From: Brachionus manjavacas
Taxonomy: Eukaryota; Rotifera; Eurotatoria; Ploima; Brachionidae
Length of the DNA stretch: 64,000 nt
Assembly (NCBI GenBank): GCA_019054805.1
Contig: JAHQIY010000006.1
Span: forward strand, 5,518,001 to 5,582,000
Direction: 5' to 3'
Position 1 is the first letter of the stretch; the number at the start of each line of letters is the position of its first letter. A model generated the notes under the pieces. It worked only from the letters and a program-made list of their open reading frames with translations. It was not told where the DNA came from and ran no database searches. A program made the translations under genes and the position numbers. This document shows, in pieces, positions 11,831 to 26,100 of the stretch.

Positions 11831-14165
11831 TAATATCTGTGAAGTATGCCTAAAAAAATTTATTTAAATCTTGAAAATCTAAGCTTTTCAAACTAATTTT
11901 TTAATTTTTTAACCCATGACAAAATCACGTAAAAATTTTTTTAAAACTGATGGACTGAAAATTTTGTCAATGAATTGTATTTTAAGAATTTAATATTTTA
12001 AATATTGAATGATTTAAAAAAAAGGATGATTTTTTAATTCATTTTTCTACCATTAAAAACTTTCTATTTTTTATATTTTAAAACATCTTTATTTAAAAGA
12101 TTATCTTAATAAAAAATAAAGATTATTTTCTTGATAATAAAATTTAAATTTTATTAAAAAATTAATGAGCTTTAAAATTTGCCAGCACTCTCTTTTTGTA
12201 ATGTCTTTCGACCCTAAAATAAATTAAAGGACTTTTTATCAAGATTAAAAACTAAAATTTATTTTCATCTTAGAATGCCATTAATGTGAAGATTTGAAAT
12301 ATTTGGTTCAATTTAAAAAAATTTAAAAATAAATTAATATATAAAAGTATTAGTCAATGTGACTTTTTGTTTTCTATCCATTAATGAAAATAAATAAATT
12401 CAGATCATAAAGAAAATATCCATAAAATATTATAAATGACCCAAATAATCAATTTGAGAACCATTTCTTTATTCTTTGTATTCTACTAGGTTAAATCTAA
12501 GGAAAAAAATGGCAAAAAAAAAAATTTTTAATAAGCCTTTAAAAAGGCAAATTTTTTGAAATTAATTTTTTATATTTTTGAGCTAAAAAATAGCCATTTA
12601 TTGATTTTTAATAAACTTTAATTTTTGGCATAATTTAAATTGAATTTTTATTCTTTGACTTTTAATTACAAATTCATTGATTAAATTTTTTGATAAAAGT
12701 ACCCTAACACTAAATCATAAATTTTTTGAAATCCCACCGAGTGATAAAAAAAGAATTTAATTAATCTTATCAGTTATTTACTGATCTCTTTAAAATTGCT
12801 AAATTTATAGTAGCCTCTCGAATATTCCATTAAAAATCTGAACTAAAATTAAAAAAATTGTTTTCATTTTGTTTCTTTTTATTCGAATAATCTTTGTGAA
12901 GTCAAAATAAATTAAAATCGCGGAAAAAACAACGGCAAACGGAAAGTAGAATTTTATTTATTGGCTTGCCAAAGATTGCTTCAAAAGTATTGTATTCAAC
13001 ATAAAAGAAAACACCTTAGTCATATTTATTTTGTTATAATTTTGTGAATTTAAAAGATTCATTTTTGGATTTAAAATAGAGGAAGTAGTTACATAACATT
13101 AATTCATTGCCTACAATTTAAATCGAGTTAAAACGAATCGTTTTTATAACAAAAAATTGTTTAAAGATTCCAATATTTGAATAGAATAATTGAACTTTTT
13201 TTTATACATATCAATAATTAATTAAACATGCATAGAACTCATTTGACTATTAAACGAGAACATATCATGAATCAAAGCTGTCAATTGTTGGCCAAATAAT
13301 CGATTATTATTCTAATGACAATATCAGCTAGTTTAAATGCTTAGAACTTGACAAAATTACGTAACCTCTCGTAATATGAGAAGTATTTTAATATTAGATA
13401 TTACGAGAGGAAAATTAACAAAACAGAATCAAAACTCAACAAATACTCATAAATACTAGAAACCTTACAACTCGTTATGATCCCAATAACATTTTAATTT
13501 TGATTATAATTAAAATTGCCTCAGACCTCTGTTTTCCAAATCAGACTTAAGACTTATCCTAAATTCATGCAAAAGATTTTGAATTGGATTAGAAAAAAAG
13601 TGTCCTATACTCAAATTTTGATTAATTACTATTTTATGAAAAATGATAAAAAAAATTAATTATTTGTTTGATCAGCTTCCGGGAATGTGTTAATACGGAT
13701 TTTTGATAGTTTATTCTATCTCGAATAAGAGCTTAATTTGAATTTTAAATTAATAAGTCATGCTAGACGATGAATCTGACTAACAAGATTCATATACCTA
13801 GAACTAAATAAATTATATACGAAAAGAATTTAGATTTTTTTAGATATATAAAAAAATAAACGAAGCTAATTTTTAAAAGAAACCCCTCTCTTTGTTATAA
13901 TTTTTTTAAGCTTTAATGCATTTTATCATTTTCTACTAATTAAAAATCTCTATAGAACATTTTAATTGAATTTTTTTCTAAAACACTTCCGTGACAATAG
14001 ATTTAATCTCTTTTTCTTTCTCAATGATAGTTAACAACTGAAATACTCCTATTAGGTATACATTTAGAATATGAAAATTAAAAAAAATAAAAAAATAATC
14101 GACTTTTACTCTAATTACGCTTTTTCAACTTCTTAATAACTGTAAATCTTACCTATTACCCTTAG
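11831..14165. other. Gene-free AT-rich spacer
   Basis: No plausible exon was found. The one notable structure is a hairpin at 13365-13410, listed separately. Confidence 0.5.
13365..13410. repeat. Perfect 13-bp hairpin
   Basis: CCTCTCGTAATAT is followed after a 20-base loop by its exact reverse complement. The arms are GC-richer than the surroundings. It may be a relic of a foldback element or a transcribed stem; no further support. Confidence 0.6.
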
Positions 14166-14470
14166 GAATAAGGCGTTATTGCCACCCAAATCATGATAAA
14201 ACAATTTTTTAATTTTATTTTAGAAATAAACTTGAATTTTGCTTATCTTTCATTTAAAGTGTCCGATTTTTACGTATATTTTGGCTAAAAAATTCAATTT
14301 TCAAAATTAATTCAAAAATTAGAAAAAAAAATTAATAATTAGGATAAAGCTAATTATTTAAAATTTCTATAAAAGTCATACATTATTAATGAAAGATAAG
14401 CTAAATTCAAGTTTATTTCTAAAATAAAATTAAAAAATTGTTTTAGCATGATTTGGGTGGCAATAATTCC
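14166..14470. mobile_element. Foldback element with about 80-bp inverted arms
   Basis: The left arm (about 14174-14254) and right arm (about 14388-14466) are near-perfect inverted copies. Both run from TTATTGCCACCCAAATCATG through an AT-rich stretch to CTTATCTTTCATT, with roughly three mismatches visible. GGAAT at 14165-14169 and ATTCC at 14466-14470 extend the symmetry imperfectly. The central spacer of about 130 bp has no open frame. This is the structure of a foldback-type MITE. No clear target duplication was found. Confidence 0.75.
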
Positions 14471-16949
14471 AAAAGAAATGAACTTGAAGTTTGCCTTATT
14501 TCTAAAATTATTAGGCAAGATTTGACGTTATTTAAATAAAAAGTTTTTTCTTTTCTTTTGAATTTTCTTAAAACAGTAGTTAATTATATTTCGTCTAATT
14601 TTTATCTTATAAAATACTTTATCATTTATTTTCTGATCAGAACCATGGACAAAACTAGTCTCACGTACGATTTAAAATTTCGTCCAAAAATGAAATTAAT
14701 TTCTTTTTCAGAAGTAAAACTAAAATTTTTTAAAAACTTATACGTTTAGTAACTTAAAAAATCCTGATTTCTATTACAAATTTAAAGGTAAAGATAGATT
14801 TTTACATCTTGTTAAAAAAAATTTTTAAACATTTTAAATTTATTTGACATACATTTGTATAAACAATAATGCTAAACAGAAAAAAAATTTTTTTACTTCC
14901 AATAACCCAAGAGATTAGGTTCAAATATTTTGACAGAATGTCCTAGTTTTAGTAAATTTTTTTTTCTTGAAATCAATTTTCTGAATTGAAAAGAACAAAA
15001 ACACCTTTATTAAATAAATTCCTGATCACAATGCCTTGTTTAATTTTTAAACAATTTCGATCAAAAACTATTGAAAATCTTTGATTTTAATTATTAATAA
15101 AACCGCTCTAAAATCATAAATTATTACGTGACTGAAAGTGTTTGAATAGAGTTGATAAATATTTTATTTAAAAATAATTGAATATTTAAAAGGGTCCTGG
15201 GTGTCATAAATAAATGATCTAAACAATTTAGGAAAGAAGTTTGTTCGTATCGATAAAACGAATTTTAATTTCCTAAGTGACTATGAATTAATTCTGCAGA
15301 AATTAGAGTCTTAACAAATTAGAAATTTTACAATACAAATACAAACTTATTAAGGATTCAAACAGGAACAATTTAGACTGTATCGAATTCTGAGAATGAA
15401 TCCGTATTTTGTTTCGATTCGAAGCTTCAAAAAGTTACGTAACAATCAATTTAAGATGATTAGAATTTCGACTAAAATAGATGATGATGATGTTAGCTGG
15501 ATGCTAACTGTGGCTGAAATTTTTGGAACGCATCCTTACGGTTAAATAAACACTAAAGATTTGCTCTAAAACAAAATGTGATTTAATTATATTAAATTTA
15601 ATTTACGACAAGTCGAATGCTAATGCTGATATTACTTTCAAGCGGAATTTCTGTATTGCTTAATTCATTGATATAATTTTAAATTCTAGCTCATAAAAAG
15701 CAATTTTATTAGAACCAAAAAATTTGATTATATCTTTGACTAAAATTGAATGTTTTATTTCTAAATCTGTCTTAAAAATAAAATTGAATGATATTTTTAA
15801 AGTGCTTGAAAAAACAGACTTTTTAAATGTAAGTCTCATTAATTGAGATTTTGCGATAAATAAAATCAGTTATTTAAAGATTGGATGAATGTTTTGAAAT
15901 TTGATTGTTCAAATAACAATTCTTATCAAATTGTAATTTTTGAGTTAAATTTAAGAAGCAAAACAAAAATTATTTTCATCATATAAACTAAAATTCTAAT
16001 CAAAATTGTATTAATTTCAAGTCCTTGCATAACTTTTTAGCTTAAATAGGCTTTCATTTTTTATCAATCATATTATTGTTTCATATCAAATTTGCATCAA
16101 ACAAATTGGTCAAAATATTTTGTTTATGTCTTTAAGTTATCACTGTCACAAAAATTTATTTGATTTTTTGTTTTCATTTTATTTTATACAAACCCAAACA
16201 ACTTCAAGTCTTAGTATGTTTCTATTATCAATATTGTTTTATTTTGTTGGAACAAAATACATACAAGGCTTGAATTTTGTTCCAATTAACTGATTAATTT
16301 CTTAAATATTTTAATATTTGTTCTATTCAATTTTCACAAACAAAGGAATTTCTAATTCAAGGTAGCGCATCAAAAAAATACCTTTGCATATAAAAAAGCA
16401 ACTATTTCCAAAAATTATTTATTTATTTATAAAATACAAATTTTCAATTCTATTAAAAAAAAGTTTTAATGCTCGATTTTGTACTTATATTAAATGGTTA
16501 TAAAAATAATAAGCTAAAATAGAACAATTTTAATATTCGATTCTTTAGAACTCACTTTTAATGCTAATTTTCAGGTTTTTAGTAGAATTTATGAGTACAG
16601 ATTTTTTATTTAGCTTTATTTTATTTAGTTTCAGCTGATTCCACTGATCGATCCAAGTATTGGTAGTAGTAAGTTTTTTATTCCTGCCCCTGTTCTTATA
16701 TGATCAGCTGCGTAATTCCTGTTTATAAGCATTCAAATTCTTTGATACCATTTTTCATACCATAATACCAGCAATTAATTTCCAAATAAATATAATTTTT
16801 TCACATCATAATCGCTTTATGGTGCAGTCATTTTTTTGAATTTTTTCGCTGAATTTTTTAATTTTACATCAATCTAGAAAGATAAAATGCAAAATTACTC
16901 CTCCGTTCCAATTTAAAATAAAAGTTCTATAATTTTAAGGCTATTCAGG
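14471..16949. other. Gene-free AT-rich spacer
   Basis: No supported coding or RNA gene was seen. A short open frame at 14558-14749 has no recognisable features. Confidence 0.5.
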
Positions 16950-17900
16950 ACCGTGTAAAATCCAACTGTGTAATTAGAATATTTTTGAAAAACTTAAAAG
17001 CTTATCATAGTACTTGGACCATTACTTTTCGTTCCATTAATGACATGTAAGAAATTAATAGGAAATGAATGTGAAGCTTACGCAGATAATACAAAAATTA
17101 TATCGGTTATCAAGATTTTCAGCTCGATCCTTAATCTAAAATTGAATTTAGACAACATATATGGATGGTCAAGAGACTGGTCAACTTCACTGAATATTGA
17201 AAGGTGCAAAGTTTTACATATTGACAACATGAACACAAGATTCGATTCAAAACCGCTCAGCAAGTCTGTTTGCGAAAGAGACTTAGGTTTATATGTGACT
17301 TGAAATGGGATTCTCAAATCAAAAAAGTGACCACAAGAGCGAACCGTTAGTGAGATTCCGCAGATCTTTCACATTCCAACAATAAAAATATTTAGGCTAC
17401 TATACTGTTCACTTTTGAGACCTCATTTGGAATATGTCATCAGCTCTTGGTATCCTTATTCAGAAAAAGATATAAACGAGATCGAAAAAGTGCAGCGTAG
17501 GGCGACACTGTTAATACCTGAGCTTGCAGATAACAAAGTTTAAAAACAAGAAAGTTGTTTGGAGATCTAATCCAAATGTTCAAACCAGTGAATTTCAGAA
17601 AAGGTATAACCTACAACTTAAACACCAGGTCTAAAATTAAAAGGTATAATTTAAGAAGAAACTCCAAAAATTTGGTGCGAGAAAGAGAAACAAATTGTAG
17701 TCAGCGATTAAATTATTTTACAAACAGAGTTGATGGTGTTTGGAATAATTTGCCAGAAGAAATTGTGAGTGCAACTAGTCTAAACAGCTTTAAAGCGAAG
17801 ATTGACGCTTGGATCAGAATTCGACTGCTATAGCTCATAAGAGCTTTGCTTGGACTAGCTCCAAGTTGCATTAAAAATTATTACTATTACTACCAATAAC
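16950..17900 (+). pseudogene. Decayed LINE: reverse-transcriptase C-terminal half
   Basis: Frames read in order show the RT block VLGPLLFV (about 17010-17035), then the catalytic box as EAYADNTKII (YADD changed to YADN). These are followed by a piece ending KPLSKSVCERDLGLYVT, then RPHLEYVISSWYPYSEKDIN and EIEKVQRRATLLIP. The C-terminal block at 17555-17833 contains YFTNRVDGVWNNLPEEIVSA. These are the conserved segments of CR1/jockey-type non-LTR retrotransposons. Several stops and frame shifts separate them and the 5' half is missing, so it is 5'-truncated and inactive. It ends near an ATT/ACT-rich tail (17875-17900), as CR1-like elements often do. Confidence 0.8.
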
Positions 17901-18257
17901 ATAAATTTTTTTAGATATAGCTAACTGTGAAAGGGAATAAAAATCTTTTGAAATTTGTTAAATTAGCAATAATCCATAGTTAAGTAAAATTAAGAATTTT
18001 TAAAGTTAAAGTCTCTAAATTAATAAAAATATTTTTGATTGCTTTTTGAAAAAAAAATTTATCTTAATTTATTTATTAAATTGTTTAATCTAAAGCAATC
18101 CGGGAAGGAACTTTTGAACTAAAATAAATTATTTAGCTATTGTTAAAAAAATAATTTGATTGATAATTCATTTGAAAGTTCTTTTCGATAGCTATTTAAT
18201 ATTCAAGGCACTAGAATTCATGAGATAAATAATAAAAATTTTATTTACAATAAAAAT
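17901..18257. other. AT-rich spacer with 3' end of the GPCR gene
   Basis: A minus-strand AATAAA (plus TTTATT at 18240-18245) lies about 13 bases past the GPCR stop and is a plausible poly(A) signal. Nothing else was seen. Confidence 0.5.
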
Positions 18258-19402
18258 TTATAACTTAAAAAACTTTTTAAACAATGATGAAATAAATTCT
18301 CTAAAATTATTTGTTAATATCATATACAACAATGGATTTACAACACCTCCAAGATACACAATTATTAGAGTCAAATTGCTCATTAATTTTAAAAAGAAAC
18401 TCTGAGATTCGGAAAAGGTCACCGCTATTTGAAACATCCACAGTGGTGACCAAGCACACAGAAAAGATATGACCACTGCTAATACAAAGCGAGTAGTTCG
18501 CCTCTTTATTTTGGTTGTCCTGCTCTCTTTCACATGATTTTTGACCACTACAGTTTGATGACTTTTACTCTTTTTGGCCCTTTTCCACATTACTAAACTT
18601 GATAAAAAATTTTTCGATAGATCATTTTGATTCGTATTGCTTTTTAGGTTTTTTTTTTCCTCTGAATCATTTCCACTTTTGGATGGCACTGAATACGGAA
18701 TAAAATTTTTTGGCTTTTTGGCGTTACTGTGCAAGAGCTTAGCTCTAGCTGACCATTCTTTCAAAAATTTCAATAGAAGACCGCTGAATACAATTATAAT
18801 AGTATATGGTAAAGCAAATGCTATAATCCATTTAGCTATAGTGTAGATTTCCTCATGAGCTTGGTCAAATAATGAAGCGCACACATGAGTCTGTGTGTCA
18901 TTATTAAAAACTTCTATAATGGATAAAGTCTTGGGCATTGAAAAACCGATCGAAAACGCCCATAAAAATACTATATAAATACAAACTATTCCACATTTCG
19001 ATTTGTCATTTTCAATCATTTTGTTTTCTCTAAGACAAAAATATCGCTCTAGCGTCAAAGCAGCCACTGTAAAAACATTTACCTAAAATATTTTAAAATT
19101 AACTTTTATTTCAAATTTTATATTCCTTATTTTCTCACCAGCATGCTTGTGACATCAAGTATGAAGCTAAGTCTGCAGCCAAGTTGACTTTGAGATACCA
19201 ATTGTTCATTGAATTGTTGCACATAAAAAGGAATACAACTTGAATATAGTATATCGGAAATGGCCAAGTTGATAATAAGTAGATTTATTGGTGAGAAATT
19301 CCGCGAATGAATTATAAAACATAAAGAAATTGCGTTTAGTATATAGCATAGTACCATTTGAGTGTATAGTACTACAATGGTTGTTAAATCCAACAAGCTC
19401 AT
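18258..19402 (-). CDS. Class A (rhodopsin-family) GPCR, probably a peptide receptor
   Basis: Two exons, 19402-19139 and 19082-18258, joined by a 56-bp GT-AG intron in phase 0, give 362 residues. Visible landmarks are N23 in TM1 (YILNAISL), D50 in TM2 (NLAISD), C76 before TM3 with C156 as its likely partner in loop 2, and ERY at 100-102 in place of DRY. TM6 carries FLCAWSP (295-301) and TM7 NPLLY (337-341). The third intracellular loop is long, Ser/Lys-rich and basic (about 195-285). The extracellular N-terminus is almost absent in this model, so an upstream exon (acceptor-like ATTAAG just before the ATG) is possible. The ligand cannot be told from the sequence; NPLLYMILTNNFREF resembles neuropeptide receptors in general. 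Confidence 0.85.
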
Positions 19403-22400
19403 GTGTAAGGTACAATCTTAATAACCATAAATTTTTAATTTCTAAATAAAATGAGGTGTAAATTAATGAATTTTAGAAATTGATTTTTTTCAAGCGAACA
19501 GCCTTAATTTTGAAGAATCTTTGAAAATACAGGATGCAAAAAAAACAAAAAATGGATTAATTGAATACTGTGAAAAATTTTAATTTTTAAGCATCATTTA
19601 TTAAAGCAAAACGAATTAGTTAAATTTTAGTCCCAATAAATTAATTTTACCATAATCAACCAAATTGAAATTGTTCACGAATAACCAAGAATGCTTTGGT
19701 ATAATTATAAATGGGGTTTTTAAGATCACGAAGCGTATTAAAAAACTAAATTGAGTGCATGATGGTAATCTTGTATATTTAACTTAAATATCATCTAAAT
19801 AAAAATAATAAGAAATAATTTTAATCACAACAAAAATATCTACTTAAGACTTTTAAATGAGAACTAAAAATTTAAATTCAATTTTTTGAAGGAACTGAAA
19901 TAAATTATTACGTCATTTAATTTAAAAGTCCCTTATTCTCTAATCCTTAAATCATTTTAATCTCAAGTTCAGAAATTTCTATTCAAAACTTTTTTAAGTT
20001 CTAACGTGGGTATGAAAATGTGTTAAGAAATTCTGCCAACAAAATAATTATACCACAAATTTTTGAGTTTCATAACTTTAATCCGAACTTGGATTATAAT
20101 TAGAAATGACTGAATCCTAGCAAATTATTTAATTCTCTAAACCTATTTTATTAACAAAAGCAGTAAATTTTAATGAGCTTAAGCTTGAATAAGATTTTCA
20201 TTTCCGCAAAAGAATTTAAAAAAGATTTTTGAGCTAACATTATTTAATTTTTTGATAATATTTATTCAAAAATATTTGAGATTCTTTTACCACTTCAACT
20301 TATTAGACAATTTTTTGATTAAAAAATAATTTTTTAAATCAATATGTAATTCGAGTAAATTTTTGAATATGATAGTTACAAATAGCCTGGTTTAGAAAAA
20401 GCAAATTTCATTTTTTATTTTTAAAAAGAAAAGAATATTATTAAAATTAATTTTTTAAATTTAGAATATAAAAGCTTTAAAAAAAGTAAATTAATTTTTT
20501 TTTAAATGCTCTAAATTTTACCACCACTGTTAAAAGTTAATTTAAGATCTAAATTGTAACTTAAAAAACCTATTAAAATTTTTATTCCGAATTTTTTTTA
20601 ATTTATCCTAATTAATTGATTCGGCTACGAGACTCAATAAAAATAATAATATTTTTAACAATAATAAATAATTGGTGTTTATTTTTTTTGTCAATTGAGA
20701 AATATGCTAACAGCTTGGAAATTTAAATTAAAAGAATATATTTTAGTTAATTAAAGTGTTTTTAAAAATTATCTTCTTCCCAACGGAATTAAAAAAGTTT
20801 TGTTTTTGTTTATTTTTATGTTTATATATTTTTGGTATGTAGGATGAAAAAAGTTAAGTACAATTTAATTGATAATTTTTGAATATTAAAGGTAGGCGTA
20901 TACAAACCTGCTGCATGATCTATAGTTAATTTAATAATTATTTTTATATTTATCTATTTTTTACTTGAAAAGTTGGAATTTTTATAATTATTTTAGTAAT
21001 TTTCTAATCGTTTTCCTTTTCTTCTGAAAAATTATCTTAAAGCATTAAAGATTTTAAAATATCTTTAATTAAAAAATTAAAAGCAGAGATAAACAATATC
21101 AAAGCGTGGTGCATAATTTTACACTCATAACATTTTTGCAGAGATCTAAGGATATAAAAACTTTAGTTTAACATTTCATTTTTATTGTAATAAAATTTAA
21201 AATAAAAATTAAATTGAAAATTTTCTTTGAAAGATAATTTCTGAGCATAATTATTAAATTATTAAAAAATTAATACAGCTGAACTTATGTTTTAATATTT
21301 ATGGAAAAAGGATTTTGGCTAATCCGGTATTTTATTATTTTTTTGATTAGCGAAATGAGGAAAATGTGCTTTTTTTGAATTCACAATTCAGAATAAATTC
21401 ATATGTTTTACTCTGATTAATTTCATCAAAAAATATTTGATGCTTTTTTGTAAAGTCAACTCCAAGTTTTAATTAATTAAGAATAAATAATTAAACAAAT
21501 CGACTAAAAATTAATCACTTTTTTGGATTTCAGATTATTTTCTGCACGAAAGTAAATTTTTATTTTTTATCTTCAACAGTTCCCAACAATTAGCGATTGA
21601 ATTTTTTCAGTTCAAATTACTCCAATTTTTCTTACATAAAATATCTAATTTTCTAGCTTTTTTGATATTATGTTATTTAAATTTGATCACTTGATCTCTA
21701 TAAAAATAAAGAAAAATGAACGATTATGCCTTTTGGTTTAAATATCTAATTAAGAATATGATTTTTCAGCAAATACTAAACTAAAAAAATACTAAAGCGT
21801 CTTTTGAAAAAAAATTCAATTATATAGAAATAGTCAAACTAAATTAGGCATTGCAAAAGTCATGGTAATTAAAAAAAGTAGTAAATTATTAAATTTAATA
21901 GTTGCTTAATTATAGTTGTTGAACTCAAAAAATTCGCAGTATTTATTGCTACTACTGATACTGGTTATAAGCTCAAACTATTAGATAAAAATAAAAAAGA
22001 ATAAAGCTTTGGATAATCTAAGAGCTAAGTTTAAAAAAAATAATTACCACCAAAATTGAAAAGATTTTAAAGATTAAAAGTTGAAATGAAACTAATAAAA
22101 TTAATTAATTATATTCTAAAAATAATATAACATATATACATAACGACATGTCGATAAATAATCTTTTTAATGTTATAAGACCCTGTCGTTAATTCTGATA
22201 CCCAGGTATAACGATTTGCCGCCAAAATCGAGCAATTAAACTGATTTTTTTTTAAAGTAACAAACCATACTTTCTTTTTTTTTAATTTTAATTTAAATTT
22301 TAATTATATTAAAAATAATTATAATATAATTTTAATATTAAATTTAATTTAGCCGTGACATTGGTAGACCTTTACCAAAATTTAAGAACAAACAGTGTCT

Positions 22401-22529
22401 AAAAATCGACTCAGTTTTTAAAATTCGAAAATACTTGATGAAATTCTAAAAGCTCAAGCAAGGCTTCAGAGATTAATGGTATTCACATATTTGTTCTAAA
22501 GAAATTTTCATTTTTTTGCAAGCTTTCTT
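19403..22529. other. Gene-free AT-rich spacer
   Basis: Upstream of the GPCR. Only short random frames and poly-A/T runs were seen. Any missing 5' exon of the GPCR would lie here. Confidence 0.45.
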
Positions 22530-23170
22530 TCAAGAATGTTTACCCTGGTACTGTTCCAAATTGTAGATTAGTTTCTTTGACGTCCACCGCGTTCAAATAA
22601 TGAGAAAAATTATAAAATAGGCCATGATGACACATCTTGAAAAGAATAGAATAAAATAAAGTTAATCTAAAAAGGAACATAGGCACAGAGGCGTTAAATC
22701 GAGGATTCAATTCAGTAATTTTATTGAGAAATAGAATAAATGTCGCATGGAACCTTAATAAAGAGGCTATAATTTTATGAGTATGTTCTTAAGTGGATAA
22801 AAGATTTTTACTTGGACGAAGACAAAGAGTGGTCATAGGAGAAGCGTTGTCAGAATGGTTAGGTGCAGTTTATGGTGATCCGCAAGACTCAATCTTCGAT
22901 TCTTTTGTATTTGAAAATTTTTTTAATCACATGCCTCAGGTAGGAAATGCCTATGTGAGCTTTTTACATACAGCACTAAGTAAGTTAAATAGATGGATAT
23001 TGATTTTAAATTACAAAGATCAATCAAAGAGAGCACTTTTTGTCGAATAGAGTGGTAAACGGTATTCGGCTAACATTGCCAAAGACTAAAAAGAGCTTTA
23101 AAAGGTAAATAGACGAATTTCAGCCTAAAAAATTAGAAATAAACCAATCTTACTACTTTTACTTGTTTTA
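22530..23170 (+). pseudogene. Decayed, internally deleted LINE reverse transcriptase
   Basis: Across frames the segment shows NCRLVSLTSTAFK (RT N-terminal block, near 22555-22600), then WIKDFLLGRRQRVVIGEALS followed by GDPQDSIFDSFVF (22790-22910; compare the usual G-PQGSVLGPLLF). Without the YADD box it then jumps to a C-terminal-like stretch ending near ALFVE and a degenerate tail to about 23170. The catalytic centre and much of the middle are deleted, with several stops. It is a CR1/jockey-like relic, distinct in sequence from the one at 17 kb. Confidence 0.7.
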
Positions 23171-26100
23171 GCTACCATAAATATCTTACTCATCCAAAAA
23201 ATTTTTATTCTTTATTTATTATTAATTTTATTAAATTTATTTATAAAATAGATTAAAAAAATTAAAATAATCAAGAAGGCATAATTGTAAATGTTTTTAA
23301 AGAAATAAAGTATTAAATATGTAAGCTTCTAAAAAAAACAATTTACTTGAAAACGAGATACATGGCTTCTCCTTCATTTAAAAAAAGAGAGGACAATTAT
23401 TAAATTTTTAATTAAATAAGGTTTATATCTTGTAATATTTGCTTTTTTTAAAATTATGAACTTTGTTTAAATATTGGTATGCAGTAATTTTAATTTTTAA
23501 ATTCACAACGATTTCTTTTAAATAGCAAAAAATGATGTCAACAGTTCGTGTTTATTTTCTCATGAATCTTGAATTGATTGATAATTAAGAAAAATAAACA
23601 TCTTATTTTACAAATTTAAAATTTCTAATTTTTAAAAATGATAGATTAATGCAATTCTCCAAAACATTGCCTATGTAGGATGACAAAAAGGATTGGTATT
23701 TAGTTTGAAAATTTTTCTTTTTTAGTTTTTTATTTTAAAAATAAATAACAAGCTTAGAAATTTATATTATTTTTATTCATTTGAAGATCATCGGTCTGGT
23801 GACTTAAAAACACTGGAAACTTTTTATAAATAAATAATTGGATTAATTAAAGATTATTCATCTTGCTCATTCTCAAAAACTGTCTCTCTCAAAACTCAGC
23901 ACTTCTATCTATTCTAAAACTTAAATACACTTCCTCCAAAATTTTACACCTGTCGAACTTTTTGAAATTATTTAAAAGCCATTTTATGGTAGAACTTTGT
24001 CATTTTTATGTTCTAGAAGTCGTCAGTTTTTATGCTGCACAATAAATATTTTTTCCTTTATTTATATTCGACTGTTAAATAACATTAGATCAATTAAAAA
24101 AAAGTAAAAATAAATAAATAATGAGCCCGATTTCACAATCGTTAGAATTTTAACAAAAAACCTTTTTAAATTCTATTAATTTTTCATTAGTTTTGAAGTT
24201 TACTTAAAAGACGAAGGACTTTGAAGATTAATTTTTAATTAAAAATTATATAATTATTCCAAATTTTAAACCTTAATTAGAATCGAATCTTTTTTAATGT
24301 TAATTTTTCTGAGTTAAAAAGATATCTACCTTAAACAAGTATTTTTATTTTTTTTTATTTTTTATCTTTTAATACATAAACTAATATAATCTAAAATTTA
24401 AATTTTTCGATGAATAAACCAAAGTACATGAAATATTTCTTTCCCATTGAGAATTGAGATGATCATGTCAGTTTTGAATTTAAAAAATGAAATAACGAAA
24501 TATTTTCAAGTCAAAAATTGTTAAAAATTGACTCTAATTAAACAATGGTTTATAAATTTTTTGAATAATTCTATTTAATCAATTTTAATCCTATCAATAA
24601 TTGTTATTTATATTAGCAAAAAATTAAAATAAAAAAACATAAATTTTATAACGCATGAATTCTTACTTCTTTTCTATCATATAATTAATTAAGATGTATT
24701 TTGCTAATAACAAGCTTTAAAAATTATCAGACACGAGAGAATTTATTCATTTATTAATTTATTTACCTTTTCATTTATGATCTTATTGTGTTTGAATTGA
24801 ATTAATTTTGGTTGGATTTTTTAGATACTAGGAAAATAGTTATTCACACAAGACTTGAATTATTCGCAGAACAAAATCAGTTCTTAATATTTTTTCAGTA
24901 AAAAATTCCCCAGCTCTCAATATTCAATATTTCATGGTCTTTTATCTGATTTTATAAAGAAAAGGAAAATTAACGAACACTTATTAATTAGATTTTTATT
25001 AGTTTTGAACATGCATGAGCTGATTTTAGCAAAAAAACAATCACACTAAACACTTCGTTATTTATTTTGAGACTTTTAATGAAAAAGATGATGAATTTGT
25101 TTCCGCAAATCCACTCAATTGAGCATGCGACTTTTCTTGATAAGGAATTAGACTGATAGCTTGCATAAACGATCACATGTTTCGCGCTGATATTTGTGAG
25201 TTTAATTGAAAATAAGTGAAAAGAATTGAATCTATATCCTTACATGAATATTTGGCTACATTAAATCAGGCTTTGATTAAATTTTTTTAAATCAATTGTG
25301 TGTTTCCTTCTGATCAAAGAGATCAAAGAGAAACTGTTGGAAAATTCTTTTGAGATTTTTATTTTTTATTTGATTTCTTATTTTTTGTTATAAGACTTCC
25401 AGAATATAAAAGAAGTATTTGAAATTGATTTAAACGATTTGAATTAGCCTGTCTTAACTTAATAAACAATATTTGAAAATAAATCCGAACATTGGTAGGA
25501 AAATGAAAGCATTTTTTCTACATTAAACAATTTATTTCTTACTAAGAAATTATTAGTTTTAACTTATAGTAAAATCTTATTCAGTTTTTTAAAAAAAAAC
25601 CTCAAATAATTTTTTTATAATTATTTTTATAAAAATACAACTTTACTTGACGTTGAACTTTAACTTCGATTAAAATATTATATTAAAACTGGATTAAACT
25701 TAAATTTTCCTAGATCATCTTAAAAAACTGAACTAAGCTAAAAAAAAGTGCAGATTCGCCTACTAATTTTTTTGTAGATAATTGGAAAAAATGTCAAGCA
25801 CCCTTAACTTTGGAATTTGTTTATTATTTTTGTTCAATTTAATATTGATTTAAGACTCTCGAACTCAGAGGATCAGCTATTTAAAAATAAATTTTGTTAA
25901 TTTACAGCTCTTATTATAAAACAGTCTAAAAAAATTCAAAAATTTATGTATTAAAAATCTGGTAAGTGTTGGAACTAAAAAGAAAATATTTGTTTTAAGG
26001 TCTTTTTATAGCATGAAATTGTAAATTCTCATTAAAAAAAATTCAAAAAAGAAAATATACGGATATCCATTGTTAAGAATATCAAATATCGATACAGACC

